DNA of 17,235 nt, taken from contig CAJARE010000009.1 in NCBI GenBank assembly GCA_903944255.1, positions 1-17,235 on the forward strand, read 5' to 3'. A program made the position numbers and the translations under genes. Under the pieces are notes generated by a model. It did no database searches, had not been told where the DNA came from, and worked only from the letters and a program-made list of their open reading frames with translations. Every line of letters begins with the position of its first letter. Position 1 is the stretch's first letter. Shown piece by piece: positions 1 to 6,785 of the stretch. The DNA is from an uncultured beta proteobacterium (lineage in GTDB: Bacteria; Pseudomonadota; Gammaproteobacteria; Burkholderiales; Burkholderiaceae).

Positions 1-309
1 AGAGAAGAGCGTTATAGCTTATTAAGGGGCTACTTCCGTGGCTCAGTTGATGATGATTTTGGTTCTAATGAATCTTGGAGGCTACATTCGATTACCTTGC
101 TGCCAAAATCACAAGCAGTTGGAAAGACCCTAGGCGAGCTTCATATAGAAAATGAGGGTGTAAGCGTGCAGGCGGTAAGACGCAAAGGCCAGAACTCTGA
201 TTATGTAAAGCTAAGCCTATCTCCAGACTTGCGCTTGGAGGCGAACGATATTTTGGTGATCTCAGGTAATTCAGAGGCAACTGATTTAGCCGAAGCTAAA
301 TTACTCTGA
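1..309 (+). CDS. Cation:proton antiporter of the KefB/KefC (CPA2) type, C-terminal fragment
   Basis: The reading frame is open from the first base and ends at TGA 307-309, so only about 102 C-terminal residues are present. The visible part starts with EERYSLLRGYFRG, a linker typical of betaproteobacterial KefB-like antiporters between the TrkA-N and TrkA-C parts. It then carries a TrkA-C (RCK_C) domain: a conserved SITLL strand, the segment AVGKTLGEL, and the closing strand EANDILVISG. In this family the membrane part exchanges K+ or Na+ for H+ and the cytosolic RCK domains gate it through ligand binding. The transporter core and nucleotide-binding domain lie outside the window, so the subtype cannot be decided; a Trk-type potassium protein is a less likely alternative. 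The gene converges on uvrA with two bases between the stop codons. Confidence 0.75.
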   Translation, partial: REERYSLLRGYFRGSVDDDFGSNESWRLHSITLLPKSQAVGKTLGELHIENEGVSVQAVRRKGQNSDYVKLSLSPDLRLEANDILVISGNSEATDLAEAKLL

Positions 310-326
310 ACTTATTTTTTCTTCTT
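270..326 (+). terminator. Intrinsic terminator of the antiporter gene, overlapping the uvrA 3' end
   Basis: An outer 7-bp stem pairs TTCAGAG (270-276) with CTCTGAA (304-310). A 5-nt one-sided bulge (277-281) follows, then a 9-bp inner stem (282-290 with 295-303, one G-U pair) closed by a CGAA tetraloop at 291-294. A T-rich run (312-326) follows directly on the + strand. The hairpin contains the antiporter stop codon, and the T-run is the antisense of the AAA/AAG codons ending uvrA. On the minus strand the loop reads C(TTCG)G, a very stable tetraloop, but no T-run follows in that direction. Confidence 0.6.
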
Positions 327-3200
327 GGCTGTAGGGGCTTTACGTGTCAATAGTGGCGCCAAGTAGTGCCCAGTAAAGCTAGCTTCGTTCTTAGCAACGT
401 CTTCCGGGGTTCCAGTGGCAATAATTTCTCCGCCACCAGCGCCGCCCTTGGGCCCAAGGTCAATAATCCAATCGGCCGTCTTAATCACATCTAAATTGTG
501 CTCAATGATGACGATAGTATTGCCTTGCTTCTTGAGAGTCTGAATCACGGTCAGAAGAAGCTGAATATCATGGAAATGCAAGCCTGTCGTTGGTTCATCC
601 AAGATATATAGCGTTCTACCCGTATCACGTTTGGAGAGTTCAAGTGACAACTTCACGCGTTGTGCTTCACCGCCGGATAGGGTGGTAGCACTTTGTCCTA
701 GCTTTACATAACCTAAGCCAACATCAAGCAAGGTTTTGAGTTTTCGTTTCACTACTGGCACGGCTTCAAAGAACTCATGTGCCTGCTCAATCGTCATCGA
801 CAGTACTTCATGAATATTTTTACCTTTGTAGCGAATATCGAGAGTTTCACGGTTATAGCGTTTACCGTGACAGACATCACAGGGAACATAAACATCTGGC
901 AAGAAATGCATTTCTACTTTAAGAACGCCATCACCTTCGCAAGAATCACAACGACCCCCTTTGACGTTAAACGAGAAGCGCCCAGCTTCATAGCCCCGTT
1001 CCCGAGAAGCTGGAACTCCAGCAAAAAGCTCTCTAATTGGCGTAAAGAGGCCGGTATAAGTTGCTGGGTTTGAACGTGGTGTTCTACCAATCGGTGATTG
1101 ATCGACGCTAATGACCTTGTCAAAATGCTCTAGACCTTTCATAGCATCATGGGCTGCAGGCTCGGCATTAGAGCCGTATAAGTGTTGAGCAACAGCATGA
1201 TGCAGGGTGTCATTAATCAAGGTAGATTTACCAGAGCCCGAAACACCTGTTACGCAAGTGAGTAGTCCTACTGGAATCTTGGCATGTACAGATTGCAAAT
1301 TATTGCCACGTGCACCAATAATTTCTAAGAAACGATCATTTACTGGAATACGTTTTTCTGGAACTGCAATCGCTTCGCGACCAGCAAGATAAGCGCCTGT
1401 TAAAGAGTGAGGGTTTGCTTCAACTTCTGCTGGCGTGCCTTGCGCGACAATTTCACCGCCATGCACACCGGCGCCTGGGCCGATATCAATCACCCAGTCA
1501 GAGGCACGAATCATATCTTCATCGTGCTCAACTACTAAAACGCTATTACCAAGGTCGCGTAGATGTTTTAAGGTGCCGATCAAGCGATCGTTATCCCGTT
1601 GATGTAATCCAATCGATGGCTCATCCAACACATACATAACCCCTGTTAAACCAGAGCCAATTTGTGATGCTAGACGAATACGCTGTGCCTCTCCACCAGA
1701 GAGCGTATCAGCGCTGCGCTCGAGCGAAAGGTAATCAAGTCCCACATCATTTAAAAAACGAAGACGTGCACTGATTTCTTTGACAATCTTATCGGCGATT
1801 TCGCGTTTAGCACCTTTTAAATCGAGGGCTTCAAAATACTCTTTTGCTTCCTTCAGTGGCAATGCACTGATTTCATAAATGGCACGAGATTGTTTTTTCT
1901 CACCCACCTTTACAAAACGCGCCTCTTTTCGCAAGCGACTACCGTTGCATTCTGGGCAGGTTTGTACATTTTGATAACGCGCAAGTTCCTCGCGAACCGT
2001 CATTGAATCCGTTTCGCGATAGCGTCTTTCAAAGTTCGCAACAATGCCTTCAAAAGCATGTTCACGAATACTATTTTTGCCACGCTCATTGATGTATTCA
2101 AATGGTATGGTGATATCACCTGATCCTAATAGGATCAGATCCTGCTGTTTTTTGTTGAGGGTTTCAAAGGGCTTCTCGACATCAAAGCCACCGTGCTTTG
2201 CCAAGGTTTGCAGTAGCTTGAAATAAAACTGATTACGACGATCCCAACCTTTAATTGCACCAGAGGCAAGGGATAAATCAGGGTGTGCCACGATCCGTTT
2301 TGGATCAAAGAAGGACTGATGTCCTAGGCCATCACAAGAAGGACAGGCACCCATTGGGTTATTAAATGAAAATAGGCGTGGCTCTAGTTCTTGTAATGAA
2401 TATGAGCACACAGGGCAAGCAAATTTGCTTGAGAAAATCATCTCTTTGCCAGAATCCATATTTACGATCATGGCTTTACCGTCGGCTAAGCGTAGCGCGG
2501 TCTCAAAAGATTCAGCAAGTCGTTGCTGAATATCTGGGCGTACTTTAATACGATCTACAACAACCTCAATTGAATGCTTATCGTTCTTCTTCAATGTAGG
2601 CAGTAGATCAACTTCAAAAATTTCTGCTTTGGCTGCATTTGCTGTACCGCCACCAGAGCGCACCCTAAAACGAACAAAGCCTTGTGCTTGCAGGTCTTGG
2701 AAGAGATCTACGAATTCACCTTTACGTTCACTGACTACCGGCGCAAGAATCATGAGTTTCGTATCTTCTGGCATTGCTAAAACCGTATCGACCATTTGCG
2801 AGACACTTTGGGCCTCCAAAGGTAAATCGTGATCTGGGCAGTGTGGTGTACCAGCGCGTGCAAATAAGAGACGCAGGTAATCGTGTATTTCAGTGACAGT
2901 GCCCACTGTAGAGCGTGGGTTGTGACTAGTGGCTTTTTGTTCAATCGAGATTGCTGGGGATAAACCTTCAATCGTATCGACATCGGGTTTTTCCATCAGT
3001 TGTAAAAACTGGCGAGCATATGCAGAAAGCGATTCTACATAGCGACGCTGACCTTCTGCATAGAGCGTATCGAAAGCTAGGGAACTTTTACCTGACCCTG
3101 ATAGACCAGTCAGAACAACTAACTTTTCTCTAGGGATATCGAGATTGATGTTTTTGAGGTTGTGGGTGCGGGCACCACGGATTTTAATTTCGTTATTCAT
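312..3200 (-). CDS. uvrA: Excinuclease ABC subunit UvrA
   Basis: This is the damage-recognition ATPase of nucleotide excision repair. It acts as a dimer with UvrB in the cytoplasm and loads UvrB at bulky lesions. The 962 residues match the family length. Both ABC modules are complete: Walker A GLSGSGKSS at 32-40 with signature LSGGEAQR at 500-507 and Walker B VLDEP at 524-528; and Walker A GVSGSGKST at 652-660 with signature at 841-848 and ILDEP at 866-870. Zinc-finger cysteines are at 262/265/286/289 and 751/754/774/777. The C-terminus is lysine-rich (KAPTAKKKK). The start (CAT at 3198-3200) gives the conserved IKIRGARTHNLKN opening. No clear Shine-Dalgarno is visible. Only 37 bp separate it from the divergent MFS gene, and I see no LexA-like box there. 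Confidence 0.98.
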   Translation of the reverse strand: MNNEIKIRGARTHNLKNINLDIPREKLVVLTGLSGSGKSSLAFDTLYAEGQRRYVESLSAYARQFLQLMEKPDVDTIEGLSPAISIEQKATSHNPRSTVGTVTEIHDYLRLLFARAGTPHCPDHDLPLEAQSVSQMVDTVLAMPEDTKLMILAPVVSERKGEFVDLFQDLQAQGFVRFRVRSGGGTANAAKAEIFEVDLLPTLKKNDKHSIEVVVDRIKVRPDIQQRLAESFETALRLADGKAMIVNMDSGKEMIFSSKFACPVCSYSLQELEPRLFSFNNPMGACPSCDGLGHQSFFDPKRIVAHPDLSLASGAIKGWDRRNQFYFKLLQTLAKHGGFDVEKPFETLNKKQQDLILLGSGDITIPFEYINERGKNSIREHAFEGIVANFERRYRETDSMTVREELARYQNVQTCPECNGSRLRKEARFVKVGEKKQSRAIYEISALPLKEAKEYFEALDLKGAKREIADKIVKEISARLRFLNDVGLDYLSLERSADTLSGGEAQRIRLASQIGSGLTGVMYVLDEPSIGLHQRDNDRLIGTLKHLRDLGNSVLVVEHDEDMIRASDWVIDIGPGAGVHGGEIVAQGTPAEVEANPHSLTGAYLAGREAIAVPEKRIPVNDRFLEIIGARGNNLQSVHAKIPVGLLTCVTGVSGSGKSTLINDTLHHAVAQHLYGSNAEPAAHDAMKGLEHFDKVISVDQSPIGRTPRSNPATYTGLFTPIRELFAGVPASRERGYEAGRFSFNVKGGRCDSCEGDGVLKVEMHFLPDVYVPCDVCHGKRYNRETLDIRYKGKNIHEVLSMTIEQAHEFFEAVPVVKRKLKTLLDVGLGYVKLGQSATTLSGGEAQRVKLSLELSKRDTGRTLYILDEPTTGLHFHDIQLLLTVIQTLKKQGNTIVIIEHNLDVIKTADWIIDLGPKGGAGGGEIIATGTPEDVAKNEASFTGHYLAPLLTRKAPTAKKKK
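3160..3188 (+). promoter_or_regulatory. Weak candidate promoter for the MFS gene inside the uvrA 5' end
   Basis: TTGTGG (3160-3165) is followed after 17 bp by TTTAAT (3183-3188), a 3/6 and 5/6 match to the sigma-70 boxes. It would start transcription roughly 40 bases ahead of the MFS ATG. Because the divergent gap is only 37 bp, the promoter has to lie at least partly in uvrA. The match is modest and could be chance. Confidence 0.25.
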
Positions 3201-3237
3201 GATTTTTTAGCGTAACTTGTTAATATAGCCCTTTCCC

Positions 3238-4422
3238 ATGAATTCTTCTGAACTTCGCTCCGCTCTGGCCTTAGCAGGCATCTTTGGCCTTCGTATGCTG
3301 GGCCTTTTCTTGCTTTTACCTGTCTTTAGCATCCATGCCAAAGACTTGCCTGGAGGCGACCAAGCCTTCTTCATAGGTCTGGCATTGGGCATTTTTAATA
3401 TTGTTCAGGCTTGCTTTCACATCCCCTTAGGCAGACTTTCTGATCGAATCGGCCGAAAAAAGGTCGTTTTATGGGGGCTATCCTTATTTGTTGCGGGAGC
3501 CTTAATTTGTGCCGCTAAGGATGATTTGCTTTGGATCTCGATTGGTAGAGGTGTGATGGGCGCTGGCGCAATTTCTGCGGCTGTTTCTGCTTGGGTTGCT
3601 GACCTGACTCGGGAGCAAGTACGCAGTCAAGCCATGGCCTTGGTCGGCGTCAGTATTTCTCTATCATTTGCTGTTTCGCTGGTTGTTGCTGCCCCACTTT
3701 ATCGCATGATGAGCTTAAGCGGGATGTTTTTGGTCTTGGCAATCTTAGGTGTTGTGGCGATGTTGGTAGCGTATTTTGTATTGCCAAATAACAAACCTGA
3801 AGTTCATGCTCAGCAAGATTCACTGAAGACGGTGTTTCTACGCCCAGAACTCATGCGCCTAAATATAGGAGTGTTTGTTTTAAATGCCACCCAAGTGGCA
3901 ATGTTTTTAGTAGTGCCACGCTTATTAGAGCAAGCAGGATTTCCGCTTTCTGAACATTGGCAAATTTATCTCTCAGTCGTTTTACTATCTTTTGTATTTA
4001 TGGTTCCGCTTTTAATCTACGGAGAGAAAAAACAGCGCATCAGACTTGTCCTATTAATCGCCATTATTCTTCTAGTGATTGCCGAAATCATTTTCACTCA
4101 AGCTTCATCCGTAACACTCATTACGGTGGCATTACTGATTTATTTTGTGGGCTTTAACTTACTAGAGGCTTTGCAACCATCATTAGTTACGCGTTATGCA
4201 AAAGAGTCTAAGGGAACTGCTTTGGGGGTTTACAACACCACACAATCGATTGGTCTCTTTTCAGGCGCATTGTTAGGGGGTTGGTTAATGGATGCCCATG
4301 GTGATTTATCGGTCTTTAGTGCTGGTACAGCCCTCTTAATTGGCTGGCTTATAATTGCGTGGTCAATGCGCGAATTACCTGCAAGGACTGCAGATTTGCA
4401 GGATGCATCAGCAAAGACATAG
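3238..4422 (+). CDS. MFS transporter, drug/metabolite efflux type (12 TM)
   Basis: This 394-residue inner-membrane protein has the pattern of a 12-helix Major Facilitator. The first helix is rich in Leu and Gly (GIFGLRMLGLFLLLPVF, about 15-31). Motif A GRLSDRIGRKK sits at 65-75 in the loop after helix 2, and GRGVMGAGAISAAVSAWVADLTREQ follows in the helix 4-5 region. Motif A marks a proton-coupled transporter; the substrate cannot be read from sequence. The opening resembles the YajR/Bcr-like betaproteobacterial group, but there is no extra C-terminal cytosolic domain as in YajR. The first ATG is preferred because it keeps the whole N-terminal segment ahead of helix 1; there is no obvious ribosome binding site before it. 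It lies between uvrA and ssb, which are direct divergent neighbours in many other Proteobacteria. Confidence 0.85.
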   Translation: MNSSELRSALALAGIFGLRMLGLFLLLPVFSIHAKDLPGGDQAFFIGLALGIFNIVQACFHIPLGRLSDRIGRKKVVLWGLSLFVAGALICAAKDDLLWISIGRGVMGAGAISAAVSAWVADLTREQVRSQAMALVGVSISLSFAVSLVVAAPLYRMMSLSGMFLVLAILGVVAMLVAYFVLPNNKPEVHAQQDSLKTVFLRPELMRLNIGVFVLNATQVAMFLVVPRLLEQAGFPLSEHWQIYLSVVLLSFVFMVPLLIYGEKKQRIRLVLLIAIILLVIAEIIFTQASSVTLITVALLIYFVGFNLLEALQPSLVTRYAKESKGTALGVYNTTQSIGLFSGALLGGWLMDAHGDLSVFSAGTALLIGWLIIAWSMRELPARTADLQDASAKT

Positions 4423-4429
4423 CCGTAGC

Positions 4430-4457
4430 TTGATACACAGAGTTTATAGAGTTTAAT
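4430..4457 (+). promoter_or_regulatory. Candidate sigma-70 promoter of ssb
   Basis: TTGATA (4430-4435) and TTTAAT (4452-4457) are separated by 16 bp, each matching five of six consensus bases. The pair lies in the 78-bp gap between the MFS stop and the ssb ATG and would give a leader of roughly 35-40 nt. No LexA-type operator is seen beside it. Confidence 0.55.
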
Positions 4458-4500
4458 TTTTTAGCAGTAATCACATCATCATTTTTCTTCGGGAGACAAC

Positions 4501-4956
4501 ATGGCTTCGGTAAATAAGGTCATCATCGTAGGTAACGTAGGGCGTGATCCAGAAACACGTTATATGCCAAGCGGCGACGCAGTTACTAATATTTCAGTAG
4601 CAACATCTGATCGCTACAAAGATAAACAAACTGGCGAAATGAAAGAAACCACAGAATGGCATCGTGTCGCCTTCTTTGGCAAGCTTGCAGAAATTGCTGG
4701 TCAATACCTGAAAAAAGGTTCTCAGGTTTATTGTGAAGGCCGTTTACGGACTCGCAAATGGACTGACGCTAGTGGTCAAGAAAAATATTCCACTGAGATC
4801 GTGGCAGAAACCATGCAAATGCTGGGTGGCAAGCCTGTTGGCGGTGGTGGAGATGGTGGCGAAAGCTATAGTCGCTCAAAGGCATCTGAGCAATCTGCGC
4901 CAGCAACATCTAATGCTGCTTCACTCGGTGCGATGGATGACGACATTCCGTTTTAA
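4501..4956 (+). CDS. ssb: Single-stranded DNA-binding protein SSB
   Basis: SSB coats single-stranded DNA in replication, repair and recombination and recruits partner proteins through its acidic tail. The 151-residue protein opens with SVNKVIIVGNVGRDPE and carries the OB-fold over about residues 1-110, including TEWHRVAFFGKLAEIAGQYL (51-70) and VYCEGRLRTRKW (77-88). A flexible Gly/Ser-rich linker follows (about 111-144), and it ends with the canonical acidic tip DDDIPF (146-151). GGGAG at 4491-4495 is a good Shine-Dalgarno five bases before the ATG. The length fits an E. coli-type homotetramer (usual range about 150-180). It is transcribed on its own, with a promoter upstream and a strong terminator right after it. 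Confidence 0.98.
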   Translation: MASVNKVIIVGNVGRDPETRYMPSGDAVTNISVATSDRYKDKQTGEMKETTEWHRVAFFGKLAEIAGQYLKKGSQVYCEGRLRTRKWTDASGQEKYSTEIVAETMQMLGGKPVGGGGDGGESYSRSKASEQSAPATSNAASLGAMDDDIPF

Positions 4957-4972
4957 TTAATCAAGCAATAGC

Positions 4973-5010
4973 AAAAACCCCTTCTAGGATTTTCCTACAA
5001 GGGGTTTTTT
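4973..5010. terminator. Bidirectional terminator shared by ssb and the ilvA-queF operon
   Basis: AAAAACCCCTT (4973-4983) pairs with AAGGGGTTTTT (4999-5009). After one C-C mismatch an inner 5-bp stem TAGGA/TCCTA (4985-4989 with 4993-4997) closes a 3-nt loop. The + strand ends in six T (5005-5010) for ssb; the minus strand ends in five T for queF. The right arm's T-run includes two bases of the queF stop codon (complement of 5009-5011). Confidence 0.9.
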
Positions 5011-5836
5011 ATTGCCGAGAGTGGCGAGTATTTTCTGGCCAGGGGGCATTGTGATCGGTGCGGAAGGGATTGATGTCTAATCCTCCGCGTCTGGTGTAGC
5101 GCGCATAGACAGATAATTTATCTGGCTTGCATTGGCGCTTGATATCACTAAAAATAGTTTCAACACAATGCTCATGAAACTCACCTAGTTGTCGAAAGCC
5201 AATCAGATAGCGTAGTAAGCCTTCTTCCAGAATAGGTCGTCCTTGATAACGGATTTGAACGCTAGCCCAGTCTGGTTGGCCAGTTACAGGACAGTTCGAT
5301 TTGAGTAAATGGGAAACAAGGCATTGCTCGATTGGCCCAAAATCTTCGTTTACACCCAACAAGTTAGGGTCGGCTGGAATATGGGGGTCAATCTCAATAT
5401 CGAGGCGATCTAGTAAAACCCCACCCATCTCTTGCATCCCTTTTTTGGCAATCGCGTCATTTGCCTGAATGCGAGCGGTAATTTTGCTTCCTGCCACTGC
5501 AGATAAGTCCGCTACTAAGCGTTCACGAACTTCATTCTCATTTTCGAAACGCGCATTGTTCAGGCTGTTGAGATAAAGCTTAAAAGATTTAGACTCAATC
5601 ATCTTTGGCGAGTCTGCTGGAATTTGAAACTCAGCCAATGCAATTTGTGGCTTGCCTTTTTGATTCAACCAACTGAGTTCAAATGCATTCCAAATATCAA
5701 CACCGACGAATGGCAGCGCTTGACCTTCTTTAAGGCCTAATTTCAGGCGGTTTTCTGAGCGAGGAATCGGATATAGCAGGCCAGGATCATATTGTTCTGG
5801 ATATTGTGTCGCTTGACCGAGCGGTAATGTAGTCAT
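5009..5836 (-). CDS. queF: NADPH-dependent 7-cyano-7-deazaguanine reductase QueF (preQ0 reductase)
   Basis: QueF reduces the nitrile of preQ0 to the aminomethyl group of preQ1 with two NADPH, the last free-base step before insertion into tRNA for queuosine. The 275-residue protein is the long bimodular (YqcD-like) form. The QueF motif ESKSFKLYLNS is at 81-91. The catalytic pair is present as C182 and D189 in NCPVTGQPDW (181-190), with Cys and Asp seven residues apart as in the family. FHEHCVETI (220-228) holds the His-Glu substrate-binding pair. It follows the nucleotidase by 26 bases and is probably the last gene of the ilvA transcript. No convincing ribosome binding site or preQ1 riboswitch is visible in the short gap. 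Confidence 0.97.
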   Translation of the reverse strand: MTTLPLGQATQYPEQYDPGLLYPIPRSENRLKLGLKEGQALPFVGVDIWNAFELSWLNQKGKPQIALAEFQIPADSPKMIESKSFKLYLNSLNNARFENENEVRERLVADLSAVAGSKITARIQANDAIAKKGMQEMGGVLLDRLDIEIDPHIPADPNLLGVNEDFGPIEQCLVSHLLKSNCPVTGQPDWASVQIRYQGRPILEEGLLRYLIGFRQLGEFHEHCVETIFSDIKRQCKPDKLSVYARYTRRGGLDINPFRTDHNAPWPENTRHSRQ

Positions 5837-5862
5837 GGAATGAACGACTGAGTTTGTATTGC

Positions 5863-6771
5863 TCAGTTTTTAGGTTGATTAGATACACCAGACACAACGT
5901 GTCCTGTTGGTGCAACAGTTGCTGCAGATTGGCAATGACCAGTTTGATCATCAAAGAAAAAATCTGGCTCGAATTCTCGTAGGAATTCGCTTTTCGATAA
6001 GCCACCCAAGAACATGGCTTCGTCTACATCAATGCCCCAAGCCATTAGAGTACGAATCGCACGTTCATGCGCAGGTGCTGAACGCGCAGTCACTAAGGCC
6101 GTCCGAATTCGCATACCGTTTTCACTAGTGGAGCGCTGTAGTCTATGAAGCGCTTCTAGTAATGGTTTAAACGGTCCTGGTGGGAGGGGAATATCAACCT
6201 TTTTACTTTCATGATCAACAAAGGCTTCCAGCCCTTTTTTCTGAAAAACTTGCTCGGCTTCATCAGAAAACAATACCGCATCTCCGTCAAAAGCGATACG
6301 GATTTCATTGGGATGAGATTCAGCAGTTTTACTAGATTCTGGATACACACGTGCAGCAGGAAAGCCCGCATCAATCGTTGCTCTAACATCATCTTCATTA
6401 GCCGACAAAAAGAGATTGGCATGTAAGGAGCGCAGATAGTGATAAGGCGGACGACCTCGTGTAAATACGCCACGCTCTAGGTGCAAGCCATGATGCTCTG
6501 CAGAACGGAAAACCCGCAGTCCACTTACAGGATCATTGCGCGAGAGAATCACTACCTCTACACGCTGCTCACCCTCTTCATTAAATGCGAGTAGTTTTTT
6601 GACCAAAGGAAAGGCGACTCCAGTCTGGGCCGCCACACCAAGGCGCTCAAGCTGTAATTTCATGTAGGCGCTGTCATCAGAAGACTCAAAGATGCGATTT
6701 TCTTCTTCAAAATCGAAGAGGGCGCGTGAGGAAATCGCAACAACGAGTTTTCCGGTGAGTGTGTATGACAT
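5863..6771 (-). CDS. Cytosolic 5'-nucleotidase (PF06189-type)
   Basis: The 302-residue protein matches the bacterial relatives of cytosolic 5'-nucleotidase 1 (HAD-like fold), which remove the 5' phosphate from nucleoside monophosphates. Recognisable parts are KLVVAISSRALFDFEEENRIF (8-28), the segment VVILSRNDPVSGLRVF (73-88), LSANEDDVRATIDAGFPAARV (122-142), the acidic IAFDGDAVLFSDEAE (159-173) and TARSAPAHERAIRTL (228-242). The family usually begins its acidic motif with DFDGD-like residues, as here. There is no signal peptide, so it acts in the cytoplasm. It starts 14 bases after the ilvA stop and is followed by queF after 26. Nucleotide preference (AMP, IMP, dNMP) cannot be read. The family call is firm; the physiological role is not. 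Confidence 0.85.
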   Translation of the reverse strand: MSYTLTGKLVVAISSRALFDFEEENRIFESSDDSAYMKLQLERLGVAAQTGVAFPLVKKLLAFNEEGEQRVEVVILSRNDPVSGLRVFRSAEHHGLHLERGVFTRGRPPYHYLRSLHANLFLSANEDDVRATIDAGFPAARVYPESSKTAESHPNEIRIAFDGDAVLFSDEAEQVFQKKGLEAFVDHESKKVDIPLPPGPFKPLLEALHRLQRSTSENGMRIRTALVTARSAPAHERAIRTLMAWGIDVDEAMFLGGLSKSEFLREFEPDFFFDDQTGHCQSAATVAPTGHVVSGVSNQPKN

Positions 6772-6785
6772 CTTACGAATTCATC

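Noticed and set aside
4423..4500. LexA (SOS) box upstream of ssb
   Set aside because: No CTG-N10-CAG-like palindrome could be found by eye in the gap.
5837..5870. preQ1 riboswitch ahead of queF
   Set aside because: The gap from the nucleotidase is 26 bases. It holds only a small CTGAG/CTCAG repeat with a 9-nt loop, and no preQ1 aptamer features.
6156..6473. Open frame of 105 codons on the minus strand overlapping the 5'-nucleotidase in another frame
   Set aside because: Same strand but shifted frame inside a well-supported enzyme; no domain seen.
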